DNA from: Diphasiastrum complanatum
Taxonomy: Eukaryota; Streptophyta; Lycopodiopsida; Lycopodiales; Lycopodiaceae
Length of the DNA stretch: 64,000 nucleotides
Direction: 5' to 3'
Assembly: GCA_029204225.1 (NCBI GenBank)
Contig: MU831574.1
Location: forward strand, 97,463 to 161,462
In this document: in pieces, positions 21,541 to 32,670 of the stretch
How positions within the stretch are numbered: position 1 is the first letter of the stretch
How the letters are laid out: every line of letters starts with the position of its first letter
The notes under the pieces: generated by a model
The model's input: only the letters and a program-made list of their open reading frames with translations
The model's database searches: none
What the model was told of the DNA's origin: nothing
Position numbers and translations under genes: made by a program

Positions 21541-22020
21541 ACAATGATGCCAATGTTCCAACATTTTCTTTTTGCTCTTTTTTTTTTTCAAAAAGAAAAA
21601 GAGAAAAGAGTCGGTAAGCGGTGGATCAATATGGATGGGAACAGAAACATAATTGGATTTAACATATGAGCCTGATGAAAGTTACGTAATTAAGAGAAGA
21701 TGGAAGATGTAATAGAGATGGAACATAAACGTGATGGATGGATGGTGTGAATGGTAACAGACTGATTTTTCCTGGTACTGATCGTCTTGATCTACGGTTC
21801 ATTCACTTGGTTCAGTCTAGGGATGTTGGATCTTGATGGATTTCTGACTGCAACCTAGATTTGACAAGATCTGGTCAATTTCAATTGGCTAGTACTGTGA
21901 TTTTAGCCCTCTTTTATGGCTTTTTTGAGTTTTCTTCAGATCTGAGTGGATCTAATCTTTACCCTTCCTACAGTAGATGTATCTAGACCATATACAGATA
22001 ACATAAGGTCTGCAAGAGTT
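21541..22020 (-). other. Leader of the Ty3-like relic
   Basis: Non-coding, between the gag start and the tandem array; poly-T/A runs near 21580. No primer-binding site was recognised. Confidence 0.3.
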
Positions 22021-23260
22021 CTTGATGGACAGATCTTGAAAAAACTCAATTTTTAGGCACTTTTCAGCATTTTTCATAGATATTTCTAAATTTTTGTCAA
22101 TTAAATCCTCACAAAACCTTCATAGTAGCCAGTCTAGGTTATATCTATCTATAAAATTCTTTGCAAAGGTTACTTCCCAGCAGATTTTAAAAAATCATGA
22201 AAAAAATGCATTTTTTGGGTGTTTTTTTTTTAAACTTTTGATATTTTCGGAGAAATAACCTTCTCAGATTGGTATGTAATTTTATCTAAGTTAGATCCAC
22301 CGCCTTACCAAGCTGTGAGAGTTACTTCCCAAGTAAACTCAAAAAATCATGAAAAAAGTGCATTTTTTGGGGATTTTTTTTGCAAAATTTTAATATTTCC
22401 TGAGAAATAACCTTCACAGACTGGTATGCACTTGTATCTATGTAAGATCCACCTTCTTACCAAGCTGCAAGAGCTACTTTCCAAGGAAACTCAAAAAATC
22501 ATGAAAAAAGTGCATTTTGTTGCAGTTTTTTTGCAAACTTTTAATATTTTCTTGGAACTAACCTTTTCAGACTGGTATGCACTTGTATCGGAGTTAGATC
22601 CACCTCCTTTCCAAGCTGAAAGAGTTACTTCCCAAGAAACTCAAAAAATCATTAAAAAAAGTGCATTTTTGGGGTCTTTTTGCAAAATTTGAAGATTTTC
22701 TAGGAACTAACCTTCACAGGCTTGTATGCACTTGTATTTGAGTTAGATCCAGCACCTAACAAGGCTATGAAAGTTACTTCCAAAAGAAACTCAAAAAATC
22801 TTAAAAAAAGTGCATTTTTTGGGTGTTTTTTGGCCAAATTTTGAGATTTTCTGGGAACTAACCTTTGCAAGCTCTTCTGTGTCACTATCTCAAAGAGATG
22901 GAGTTGCAAAATTCTCTGCAAAGGTTACTTCCAACAAGAACTCAAAATTTTGTTGTCTGAGAAGGTTATGTGCCACTTTTTGCTCTTGGAAACCTTCACA
23001 GGGGCACTTTTTTTTGGATCTAACGTTTGCAAACTTCTTTGTGTCCTTGTCTCAGTGAGATGGAACTTTAGAGAGCTCTGCAAAGGTTACTTACCATAGA
23101 AACTCAAAATTTTACTATCTGAGAAGGTTCTAGGCCACTTTTTGCTCTTGGGAACCTTCACAGGGGCACTTTTTTTTGGATCTAACGTTCGCAGACTTCT
23201 CTGTGTCCTTGTCTCAGTGAGATGGAACTTTAGAGAGCTCTGCGAAGGTTAGTTTTGAGT
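22021..23260. repeat. Tandem array with 150-162 bp monomers
   Basis: The word CAAAAAATCATGAAAAAAG and its variants recur near 22188, 22341, 22491, 22642 and 22791 (period about 150 bp), each followed by a T-rich stretch and ACTGGTATGCACTTGTAT. From 22960 a related pair of units spaced 162 bp carries GGGGCACTTTTTTTTGGATC (23001 and 23163). This is a minisatellite inside the leader of the minus-strand gag relic. Confidence 0.8.
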
Positions 23261-23656
23261 TTTGAAATTTTTTTCGATTTTTATAAAGGGTTTTTGAATT
23301 TTTTTGGGTTTTTCTCTGTTTATTCAAGATTTGCTAGGAACTAAATTTCGTAGGCTTCTATGCAGGTCTATAACAGTGTCCTAGAGCTGTTGTCAGGCGA
23401 AGGTTACTTCCCACTGGTTTTGGAGAAATCAGATCTAATGTGATTTTTAACCTGTTTTTTTCCCTCCAAAATACAAATTTGAGTGTATTTTCTGATTTTT
23501 TGGGTTTTTGGAATTAAAGGAAGGGATTGGGTGCTTGGATCTGACCCTCCCTATAGTACATTTAAAACAAAAAAAACATGAAAAACGACAAATCTAACAC
23601 TAAAACTCCCTAATCTAACCCACAAAATCCGAGTTTTAGTTGAAAATGAAGCGTAG

Positions 23657-23662
<6 letters not shown>

Positions 23663-23719
<57 letters not shown>

Positions 23720-23752
23720 AGAAGAAGAAGAAGAAGAAGAAGAAGAAGAAGA
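23663..23752 (+). repeat. (AG)n followed by (AAG)n microsatellite
   Basis: An AG run of about 50 bp (23663-23712) is followed by about 12 AAG units. Open frames across it are artefacts of the repeat. Confidence 0.95.
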
Positions 23753-24012
23753 GAGTGTAAAAAGAATGAAAAAAGCTATGCAGCAAGATGAGAGTGTGAC
23801 GCTCCCCGGCAACGACGTCGCTGTTGTGTCGTCAATGTAGAATAGAAGTCCGAACGCTGGGAGCGGCAACCTTGCCTTCACCTGCATAGCACGAAGAGAA
23901 AGGGAGAGGAGAGAGAAGAGAGAGAGAGTAGAGAGAGGGAGGGAGAGAATGCCTAGGTTGAAAAAAGCTTTGGAGGCTCGGGCGCTTACTCAAAGCTATT
24001 CGATCCCAACGT

Positions 24013-24019
<7 letters not shown>

Positions 24020-24062
<43 letters not shown>
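24020..24062 (+). repeat. (AG)n microsatellite
   Basis: About 43 bp of AG just upstream of the receptor kinase pseudogene. An AG/CT run also precedes the intact gene, so it may derive from the same duplication. Confidence 0.9.
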
Positions 24063-24066
<4 letters not shown>

Positions 24067-24130
24067 AAAGTGAACCAGCATAGCTTTATTTAGAAGAAGA
24101 TGAAAGATACAATAAAAAAAATGGCTCCCT

Positions 24131-24242
24131 CTTATAGATTTTAGAGGTGAGCCTATTTACTTTCATCGGCCACTTCATTGGGGCAACTTATAGATTTTAG
24201 AGGTGAGCCTATTTACTTTCATCTGCCACTTCATTGGGGCAA
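24131..24242 (+). repeat. Tandem duplication, 2 x 56 bp
   Basis: CTTATAGATTTTAGAGGTGA opens each of two consecutive 56-bp copies (24131-24186, 24187-24242), which differ by one base (CGGCC/CTGCC). They sit exactly at the 5' breakpoint of the receptor kinase pseudogene. Confidence 0.88.
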
Positions 24243-25437
24243 GGATTCTAATATCTGATAATGAGTTATTGATAGAAATTCCACTTGAAATCAGCAAATG
24301 CCATGAGCTTTCTCAGCTCAATCTTTCCATAAACAGTCTGACGGGCACGATCCCTTCCGCATTAGGCGGCCTCAGCGTCCTCAATTACTTAGACCTCTCA
24401 GACAACAAATTGAGCGGAGAAATCCCAAGCGTGCTCGGAAAGCTTCTCTTCCTCTCCTTCAATGTCTCATACAATGATCTCTCAGGCCCTGTTCCAGCTG
24501 CTTTAATCAATGGCGCTTTCATCACGAGCTTCCTAGGCAATCCCACCTCTGTGGGGAAGGGCTTCGGGGTCTAGCTCCTTGTTCCGGAGGAGCTGGATCG
24601 TCGAACAATCGGTCGCCTCGGTTTATCGCTTTAATATTTGCTGCAGCAGCAGTGCTTCTCCTCGTCGGATCGGTCCTCTTCTTCAATGTGTATAGACTCT
24701 ACTTCAATCACAGAGACAAGAACAGCAAAGCTCTCTGGAGCTTGACCTCCTTTCACAAGCTAGGATTCAGCGAGTATGAGGTGCTTGGCTGTTTGGATGA
24801 GGATCACGTGATCGGAACAGGTGGCGCTGGAAAGGTGTACAAGGCAACGCTGAGCAATGGCAAAGAAGTGGCAGTGAATAAGCTATGGACAAGCTCAAAG
24901 GCCGAAGCAAAACGCGACTTCAGCGCGGAGGTGGAGACTCTTGGCCGCTTACGCCACAAAAACATAGTGAAGCTCCTGTGTTGCTTCAGCAGCGAGGACG
25001 CCAAGCTTCTAGTTTATGAATACATGCCCAACGGAAGCTTGGGAGACCAGCTACACGGCCCCCAGGCGAGCGTGCTGGACTGGCCCACTCGCTATCACAT
25101 CGCTCTTGGCGCAGCTCAAGGCTTGGCATATTTTCACCATGACTACAATCCTCCTATGCTGCATTGCGATGTCAAATCCAATAACATTCTGCTTGATGCC
25201 AACTACGAAGCTCGGGTTGCAGATTTTGGGCTTGCAAAGGTACTGCAAGCGTGCGGGAAAGCTGTATCTATGTCGAACATTGCTGGCACCTATGGCTACA
25301 TAGCTCCAGGTGGAAAGCTTTTCTTTCCGATCCTCTACCTTCACTTACACTTATTCTACCTTTACTAATCCGCCATTCAGTGTATCTTCTCTACCTTCAC
25401 ATAGGGCATATTTCCATAAACATCAAACCTTTTCCAC
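24243..25437 (+). pseudogene. HAESA-like receptor kinase pseudogene, forward part
   Basis: It lacks the signal peptide and most LRRs. It begins in the last LRRs ([16 protein letters not shown]), continues through [16 protein letters not shown], has a frameshift near 24570 after FLGNPTS, then the transmembrane helix (LLLVGSVLFF) and kinase lobes to the exon 1 boundary (GYIAPG, 25316), followed by about 120 bp of the parental intron start. The VAVKK lysine is changed to Asn (VAVNKLW) and the HRD motif reads HCD. It is closely similar to the gene at 13820-17441. The forward part ends at an inversion breakpoint at 25437. Confidence 0.9.
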
Positions 25438-25842
25438 CTTTGCATCTCCTCAAGGAAAACGTTTCCCAGTCTTGTATCCAACAGTTGTTGCGCTTCACTC
25501 TTGCGCTGAATGTTGGTGGGAACCCACTTCACTATGTCCACTCCATCTACAAATTGAGGCTGCATAGGTTTCTTTCTTTTATAAACTGACAGAGCAGCGA
25601 AATATAAGAGATTGATTTCATGGCAGCTGCAGGTTATAATGTTAGCAGAATCTAAATACACATAGATCTTGCCGTATTGCAGGAATCAAAAGAGCTGGTT
25701 AAGTGACAACTGCAGAATGCTAGTTTGAATAGCAGACGCAGACAGGTAGAAGAAAGACTGTGAGGAGGCCGGAAGCTGTCAAGCTGTGACTGACGTGGCA
25801 GCTGCTGCCAGCTTGCTGGGAGATCGAGAAAGAATGTACCTC
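25438..25842 (-). pseudogene. Inverted exon 2/intron segment of the receptor kinase pseudogene
   Basis: In plus orientation this matches 14012-14628 of the intact minus-strand gene, so it is antisense to the forward part of the pseudogene. It holds part of exon 2 (DGVDIVKW region, 25440-25575), then jumps over about 220 bp including the splice acceptor, then intron sequence. The break follows an intron piece equivalent to about 14636, so the ancestral order was inverted in place. Confidence 0.82.
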
Positions 25843-26606
25843 ACCCCATGCAGTTGCGCTAACAGATTGGACAACAATTGCAGCCATCCACGATCTCCTA
25901 CAAACAGCACATCCACTCTGTACTTTCGCATTTGCACACCTGTAATATTATGTATATATATATATTGGATACCATTTGCGTATTTGATGATGATGATGAT
26001 TATCAGATGATCAAGTGAGTGAAGAAGAGACTAAGAGAAGAGGTTTCATTTCTTATTACAGACAGAAATAAGTTTTGTAGGGCACGCGGTTTCGTCCGCT
26101 ACAATCTTGTGCTCTACCGCATAATTGACTTGTATACTTGATATACTTAATCTGACACAGTTCATTTGTTCTGCGTTTTAGATCTGTCAATATTGCTATG
26201 CTTATTTCTCATTCTGTCTGATCTTTCTTGTTGCTCTTTCTGGTAATAGATGATCAACTTTTAGTCTTGTTCTTTGCGAGTAATTCGCGACTAATTATAA
26301 ATCGAACACAATCTAGCTCTTCCCGAATCATTCGCGACAGATAATTTGTCTTGCAATTCGTGACAAATTATTCATCTAGCGCTTCATCCATTTATATGTT
26401 TGGCTACGTAATCTAGAATGACTGTGATTTCTATCACTAAAGTTCTGTTCATTCTGATAGGCGTAGTCATGCTTAGGGAGAGAGTCATTTAACTCATTTA
26501 GCTGCGCACAAACATTTTTTGTTTGAGATCGCTTCTCGTTCGTTTCTTGTTTGAGTTCGTTTCTCGTTCGTGTTCGTCATTTATTCTTTCTCCCTCTCTA
26601 CCAATA
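25843..26606 (+). other. Interval containing the probable 5' LTR of copia B
   Basis: No gene. The right part should be the 5' LTR of copia B because a primer-binding site follows at 26607. The LTR probably ends near 26603 (CTCTACCA), but its left end could not be identified. A (TA)n stretch lies at 25953-25966. Confidence 0.45.
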
Positions 26607-26618
26607 TGGTATCAGAGC
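26607..26618 (+). other. Primer-binding site of copia B
   Basis: TGGTATCAGAGC, an exact match to the plant initiator tRNA-Met copia site. Confidence 0.9.
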
Positions 26619-26786
26619 AATATTTATAGCTTGATTAGCTCCCACAGTACAAGACTCTACTAGCCGATAGAGTAATTGTTTTCTTGTTCTGTATTTTTCA
26701 GTATCAGATTTTCATTCTTAAGTCACTGATAGTTTTTCCTATCACTTAGACTAATTCTTCCACACCAAGGGAAAGCCAGTCCTCTC

Positions 26787-27525
26787 ATGGACAAGCTTGA
26801 TGGAGCCAATTACCATCTGTGGAAATTTAAGATGAAGACTGTACTAATGACAAAAGAATTGTACGACATTGTTACAGGTGCAAAAGAGAAACCCGAAGCG
26901 GACGATGCGACAATCACCAGATGGAAGCTGAAGGATGGAAAAGCTTTTGCGCTGATCATCCTCAACATCACGGATACATAGATCGACCATGTATCTGAGG
27001 CTCAGACATCGAAAGAAGTTTGGGACATCTTGAGAACACTATACGAAGTGTGAATATAGCTTCCAAACTACATCTCAGGAAGAAATTCTACTCCCTCAAG
27101 ATGACGAATGGTGATTCTCTACAGAATCACATTGATCAATTCAAGAACCTGCTAGGGCAAATGGCCACTGTCGGATATGTCATAGACGATCAAGACGCAT
27201 AATGCAACTGCTTACAAGCTTGCCAAGTTCTTACGACAGCTGGGTGATGATTATCATGACTAATCCAGAATTGACTCTTTCGAGAGTCATCACTATGTTG
27301 TTGTAGGAAGACAAGCGAAGGAACAAAGCCTCAAGTTCCTCAGCTGATTCTCACGCCTTGTACACCAACAAGGGCACAACAAAGCAGAAGAAGAAGAAAA
27401 GCCCGAAGCTATCAAAGCCAGACCAGAAACCAGCTCAGCACAAGAAACAATTGAATCCGCAGACAAAGAAGAAGTTGTTCTGCAGATACTGCAAACAAAA
27501 CAACCACTAAATACAAGACTGCCGA
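26787..27525 (+). pseudogene. Copia gag and zinc knuckle (B)
   Basis: MDKLDGANYHLWKFKMKTVL starts a typical copia gag, continuing with YDIVTG, then (after a stop at the ITDT end) LHLRKKFYSLKM, NHIDQFKNLLGQM and a further shift. The knuckle CRYCKQNNH-x4-C near 27483-27520 has a TAA inside. Coding is interrupted at least three times. Confidence 0.82.
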
Positions 27526-27567
27526 ATACTTCAAGCGAAGAACAACAACAAAGGGCAATCGAATCAA

Positions 27568-28770
27568 GTGGCAAATGTAGCTGCAGAAGCTCTACAGCCC
27601 ATTCAAGAAGCGGATCATGATGCCTTCATGACCAACCATCAAGGAGCATCTGGCGACAGTTCTTGGTTCCTAGATTTTGGGGCCACTCAGCACATGACTA
27701 GCTTGATTGGCTGTTTCGAGTCCTATACACCTTACAGTACCCAAAAATTTGTTCACCTTGGCGGCAATAGCACACAAGCTATTAAAGGTGAAGGAACTGT
27801 AAGATTATGCTTTGCAAATGATCAATCTAAGCTACTCTCCAAAGTTCTGTATGTACCTAAGTTATCCACGAATCTGCTCTCTGTAAGCAGAATCACAGAT
27901 CTAGGACACAAAGTAGAATTCGAATGTGACCAATGTAAAGTAGTTGATAGGACAGGCAAGATCCTAGCACTCGAAAAGAGGCACAGATACTTGTATAAAT
28001 TAAGTCATTCTTTTTTTGCCTCTAGTCAGGCTCTCAGTACTTCAATTCAGTCAAATAAAGGTTTACTTTGGCATTATAGACTTGGTCATCTAAATTATGC
28101 TGTTGTACAATGAATGTCTAGACAATCTATTGTTCTTGATCTCGACTATCCTCGTAAAACAATCGAGCTACCTGTCTGTCAAGACTGTCTAGTTGGAAAA
28201 CAGACTAGGAAGCCATTTAAGTCAAGCCATCAGCATGTTGCTAGAGGATTGCTAGATGTTGTACATTCAGATATTTGAGGCTCGATGAAAAATCCTTCGC
28301 TGAAGGAAGCCAAGTATTTTATAACCTTTATTGACGAATTCTCGAGAAAAATGATGGTGTACTTCATAAAGAAGAAATCAGAAGCCTTCAACTACTTCAG
28401 AATCTTCAAAGAGCGTGCAGAAAAGGAGACTGGAAGGACGATCAAGGCCCTAAGATCAGATAACGATGGAAATATATCTCTGTCAAGTTCAAGGAGTACT
28501 GCCAAAGACAAGGCATTGAACAACAATTCATCACTCCTTACAGTCCTCAATCTAATGGCTTAGCTGAGAGGAAGAACCGAACTCTGGTCGAATCTGCTAA
28601 GTGTATGCTAGCACATGCATCGTTGCCCAAGAGGTTCTGGACTGAAGTTGTTTCCACTGCAGCTTACATCCTGAACAGATGTTTGACCAAAGCCCTCTCA
28701 GACAAGACACCCCACGAGGTGTGGACAGGCTCCAAGCCTTTTTGAAGAACCTAAGAGTGTTTGGGTGCAT
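27568..28770 (+). pseudogene. Copia protease and integrase (B)
   Basis: The protease motif reads WFLDFGATQHMT, with DFG in place of the usual DSG, so the active site is altered. Then come VPKLSTNLLSVSRI, the pre-integrase WHYRLGHLNYAVVQ (stop follows), CQDC, VHSDI (stop), FIDEFSRKMMVYFI, LRSDNDG and, shifted, YSPQSNGLAERKNRT and ILNRCLTKAL. It is a recognisable but dead integrase. Confidence 0.85.
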
Positions 28771-29134
28771 TGCCTACGCGTAGATCCTAAAGGACACAAG
28801 GAAGAAATTGGACTTCCAAGGTCTAAAGACCATCCTGATCGGATATACTTCGTCTAATAACACCTACAAGCTGTACGATCTTGATACCCAACAAATCTTG
28901 TATAGCCGGGATACAGTCTTTATCGAGGATTAAGTCGTCGACCTCAAAGGCAAGGATATTGCTCAAGAAGAACCTTCATCACCTGCCATTGACAAGACAA
29001 TCCGAGCTTCTAGCTTAGGAATGTCTATCATCGACCCACTTCGAGACAACAAATCAGACGCAGATATTGCTGCTACTCAGCAACATATCCCAGGAGCGGT
29101 TCATCAGTTGAATCCTCCCAAAAGATCAAGTTGA

Positions 29135-29588
29135 GTGCGCACACAGTTCACAAGGTATACTCCTGAGTCTGTCTGTCTTTTAATGCAGGAACCGACGACA
29201 GTCGAAGAGGCACTTAGCCAACCAAACTTTGATCTCTGGAGAGAAGCTATGGATAGAGAGTATTTCTCTCTGATCAAGAATCAAACATGGTCATTAGTCG
29301 AAGCTCCTATTGGTTGTAATATTATTGATTGCAAATAATTCTTTTAGATCAAATATAATGCCAACGGAGTGATTGATTGAAGAAAGTCTAGACTGGTAGC
29401 ACGAGGATTCACCCAGATCCCAAATGTTGACTATCGTGAGACTTTTAGTCCAGTCGTCAAACATTCGTCGATCCGAATACTCCTGTCTTATGCTGCAGTT
29501 GCCGACCTCGAAGTACATCAACTCGATGTACAAACAGCCTATCTAAATGGAGTTATACAAGAAGATATCTACATGATCCAACCCGAAG
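29135..29588 (+). pseudogene. Copia reverse transcriptase N-terminal part (B)
   Basis: It encodes EALSQPNFDLWREAMDREY and NQTWSLVEAP, then (after a stop) KSRLVARGFTQIPNVDYRET, FSPVVKHSSIR and HQLDVQTAYLNGVIQEDIYM. It ends abruptly before the YVDD domain at the purine-rich repeat. Confidence 0.85.
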
Positions 29589-30078
29589 GAGGCAGGGAGG
29601 TGCGAGTAGAGAGGTGGAGGAGCGGAAAGGAGTTAAAGGAGAGAGCAAAAGGGAGGAGCGGAAGGGACAGCAAGCGAGGGAGGGAGGAGGTGAGAAGAGA
29701 GCGAGAGAGCAGTAGGGAGGTGCGAGCAGAAGGAGTCGCAGAAGGAAGGAGCGGAGTAGCAGAGGAAGAGAGCGATGGGAGGGAGGAGGTGAAGGGAGGT
29801 GGAGCGAGCAGGGAGGGAGCGGAGGAGAGGGGGAAGAGAGTGAGAGAGAGAGCAGGGGAGAGAAGAGTGCAATGTGCAGTAGAGGGGAAGGGAGAGGGAG
29901 CGAAAGAGTAGGGAAGAGCAGGTAGTGAGAAGGGGGAGGGAGTGGAGCTATGGGAGGGAGCAACAACGTGCAGTAGAGGGGAAGGGAGAGAGATCAAGGA
30001 GTAGGGAGCGGGAGGGGGTGAGAAGAGGGAGGGAGTGGAGCTATGACAGCGAGCAGGGAGGGAGCGGAGGCGGCTTAG
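29589..30078 (+). repeat. Purine-rich (G/A) low-complexity block
   Basis: About 490 bp almost entirely G and A with imperfect repeats: GTGCAGTAGAGGGGAAGGGA occurs twice (about 29873 and 29968), and GGGAGGGAGTGGAGCTATG near 29935 and 30027, a period of about 93 bp. It begins exactly where copia B coding stops. Open frames here on either strand are compositional artefacts. Confidence 0.85.
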
Positions 30079-30092
30079 ATTATATTTGTATT

Positions 30093-30335
30093 TTATTTAA
30101 AGTTATTTTTTAAGGAGTTTTCACTAATGTTTCTCAATTCAGAACTTGATATATTCTCAACAATCTCGTTTTTAGCTGACGAAGTGGAAGACTTGTCTTC
30201 TTCATCAGAATTAACTGGCATATCTTCCTCAGAATCTGTGTCCAATGTTGACAAGAAACCTTGTAAGTCAACTTTTCTATGTTGATGACGAGTGGAGGAT
30301 GATAGTTTTTTCATTAATCTAAGACGTTCTTTCAA
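30093..30335 (-). CDS. Short acidic open frame, unknown
   Basis: 80 codons with a basic start (KERLRLMKKLSSSTRHQHRK) and an acidic Ser-rich part (DTDSEEDMPVNSDEED, SSSELRNISENS). It lies downstream of the methyltransferase relic on the same strand and could be a terminal exon of that or another lost gene. No family is recognised. Confidence 0.25.
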   Translation of the reverse strand: MKERLRLMKKLSSSTRHQHRKVDLQGFLSTLDTDSEEDMPVNSDEEDKSSTSSAKNEIVENISSSELRNISENSLKNNFK

Positions 30336-31127
30336 TATAGATATAGTCGACTTTCATAGATGATTGGTCATTGTCAACTCAAATTTTATTGGCAATATCT
30401 TATTCTTGTCCTTCAGATCTACTTGCAACATTTCAAATTCTTACCTTTCCAAAAAAGCATTTATTGAAGTGATGCACAACCAATAACACGAAATCTTATG
30501 AAACGAGAAATAGCAAAAGACCCAATTTTTTTTTGTGAACTTACAATTTTCTAAAATTCAAGAATTTTTAAAATTCTAGATCTAGAAAATGAATTTATTA
30601 TTTTGCAAGCTTGTATATTTTGCATTTAGTTAAAATTTAAACGAAGTATTGAAAAATATTTTTAAAATTGTGTATTAAATTAGCACAAAAAATAAAAATA
30701 ACACTTGTGTGCAATTTGTTATTACATAAAAAGTTGTTAGATTAAGCAAGTATAGCACAAAAAACAAAATATCATTTGTGTGCAATTTGTTATGATGTAA
30801 AATAGTTGTTAGAAAAATCAAGTGATGGTAAAATTTTAAAAATTATTAGTTTTAGTAAAAAACAACAAAACAGAATTTAACATAAATTTTAGGACTTGTT
30901 TGAAATTTGATATTTGTAGTTTAAGAATTAAGTAAACTAAACAAATCTAATATTAAAAAAGAAATGCTAAATTTGTACCAAATATTACTTAACAATAAAA
31001 TCATTCACCAAAAAGATTATTAAAAACATTTAATAAATAAACATTTTGTACAAGAACCTTTGGAATAATAGAGATTTCATATAAAATAAAATAGTTTGAA
31101 ATTACATAGTCTCAAATTTTCACAGAG
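30336..31127. other. AT-rich non-coding interval
   Basis: Strongly AT-rich. The sequence AGCACAAAAAA(T/C)AAAA...TTGTGTGCAATTTGTTAT occurs twice (about 30683 and 30749, 66 bp apart). No gene. Confidence 0.4.
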
Positions 31128-31975
31128 TCAAAAATTCTCAACCAGATTATTTGCATCTGGAGTAGTAGCCCTTCCAACCCTTGTGTTTGTTGGAGCTGTT
31201 GTCCCGTCTTGAACAATTACTTCTTCAACTACTTCGTAGCTTTGCTCAGCCATTTCTGCCAGTTCTCCTTCATCACCAACAACACCACTTGTAGGTGGTT
31301 GAGGCTCCTTAACAAATGGAGCGATACCATCCTCAGAAGGGCCCAATTTGCCAACCTCTTGAAACTCATCGAGCAAAACTGTTACCAGCTAGTCTCATCT
31401 CAACAAAACTTGCTAAACTCTCATCTAATTCTACGGCCACAACATGTCTGCTCTTTTGGACAACACATGCACTAGTGGTGCCACTACCACTAAATAAGTC
31501 CAAAATCCAGTCTGCGAGATGAGAAAACATTTCAATTAATTTATTTACAAGCTGTTGTGGCTTTTGATATAGACAAGCCACATAACTAGACATCGGATTT
31601 TTAAGTTTTTTGATCACTGTAGGAAAATCAAAATGATTTCCAAAATCGGTGTTTCCTATAGTGTTGTAGTGTAACATGGGTCTCTTTCCATAAGTGGAGA
31701 AGTAACAAATGCTGAGATATTCGATCTTGTTATAGAGACGTGCACCACCAGGATTGCGCACATTTGGTTTATACCTACAAACATCAAAAGCAAAAAGTCC
31801 AAAAATAGAACATGTTTAAAACAACAAATCGACTTGTGAATATAAATGTTTAATTACAATCAGTACTTACCAAATGATATTTTCCATCCCTATGTTGCAG
31901 ACTTCCAATAGGGCCTTCTGAACACCTACTTGTTGCCAACTGGAGTGAAATATCACTATCCTCCAAAGCGGAGCA
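31128..31975 (-). pseudogene. Beta-class DNA amino-methyltransferase, 3' half
   Basis: It continues the gene fragment at 37913-40377 across the copia insertion. After the insertion point come TAPLWRIVIFHSSWQQ and a 96-bp intron (31775-31870, GTAAGT...TGTAG) splitting a Trp codon. The last exon reads NPGGARLYNKIEY, then the diagnostic motif X/I block QKPQQLVNKLIEMF...ILDLFSGSGTT (SGSGTT at 31473-31490) and HVVAVELD (motif II). A one-base shift near 31370 leads to an acidic tail ending at 31128. This is the S-adenosylmethionine-binding half of N4-cytosine/N6-adenine methyltransferases with permuted motif order. It acts on DNA if functional; this copy is broken. Confidence 0.8.
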
Positions 31976-31980
31976 GTAGT
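31976..31980. repeat. Target-site duplication, left (GTAGT)
   Basis: GTAGT immediately precedes the A2 LTR and matches 37908-37912 on the other side, the 5-bp size expected of copia integration. Confidence 0.92.
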
Positions 31981-32670
31981 TGTGAAAAGTACAATACTAA
32001 GGACCATAAATGGATCTTTGAATGATCCACAAGGTGATTGGATGCTTGTTAAACAATCTATTAGAAACTAGTCATCAGAAAACAAGATCTAGTTTAGCAG
32101 CTTGATAGGAAACAAGTAGAGACAATCAAAACATTGATATATTAGTATAATCCAACTCCACAGGTGTGGAAATAGGCTGTAGTACGGCCTGTAGACAGTG
32201 TTTACAAAGTACCAAAGCTGAGTTTCATTGGAAATCAAGAGTAATCACCATACAATGAGAGGAAACTCGAGTTTCTCCTTGAGGCTTCAAAAAGTTTGTA
32301 TCTTCTTACTATGGAGAATGGGGATACATAGTAAAATACACTTCCTTTGCTAAGTTAGGTGAAAATCTAGCATGTAATAAGGAAGTAGGCTCCACTTTCT
32401 TGCCCTAATGTGAAAACCCTAGCCTAGATCCAAGAGTCATGCTTGGTAGGTGCATGGTAGATACAAATCTCATCATAAATCATGGTCTAGATCCTACAAA
32501 GTAGGAATCACTACCAAATGGACACAATCACTCCTCTTGACTCGTGGTAACCTACTTTAGGTCTGTATGTACAAGTGGCACTTTGGCCATTCAAGTAACC
32601 AACAAACAATATTGACAAAATGTACAATATTCTACATGGCTAGATTTGCCAATGTAGGCAATTTTTCACA
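31981..32670 (-). repeat. 3' LTR of A2
   Basis: 690 bp, the same length as the other LTR and nearly identical to it by eye, with scattered substitutions. Confidence 0.97.

Larger units (their letters stand above)
26607..29588 (+). mobile_element. Ty1/copia element B, 3'-truncated
   Basis: The order PBS, gag, knuckle, protease, integrase and the first part of RT is on the plus strand. It breaks off inside RT at IYMIQPEG, where a purine-rich repeat starts. The rest of RT, RNase H and the 3' LTR are absent. Many stops and shifts show that it is old. It is distinct from family A and closer to C. Confidence 0.88.

Noticed and set aside
29553-29997. Pro/Ser/Leu-rich proteins of 112-142 residues on both strands
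   Set aside because: They arise from the purine-only low-complexity block, which is open in many frames by composition.
31366-31761. tRNA guanine-N2 methyltransferase (DPPYG family)
   Set aside because: In those enzymes the SAM motif precedes the catalytic motif. Here FSGSGTT follows the DIPYG motif and is preceded by a QKP motif, the permuted DNA methyltransferase order.
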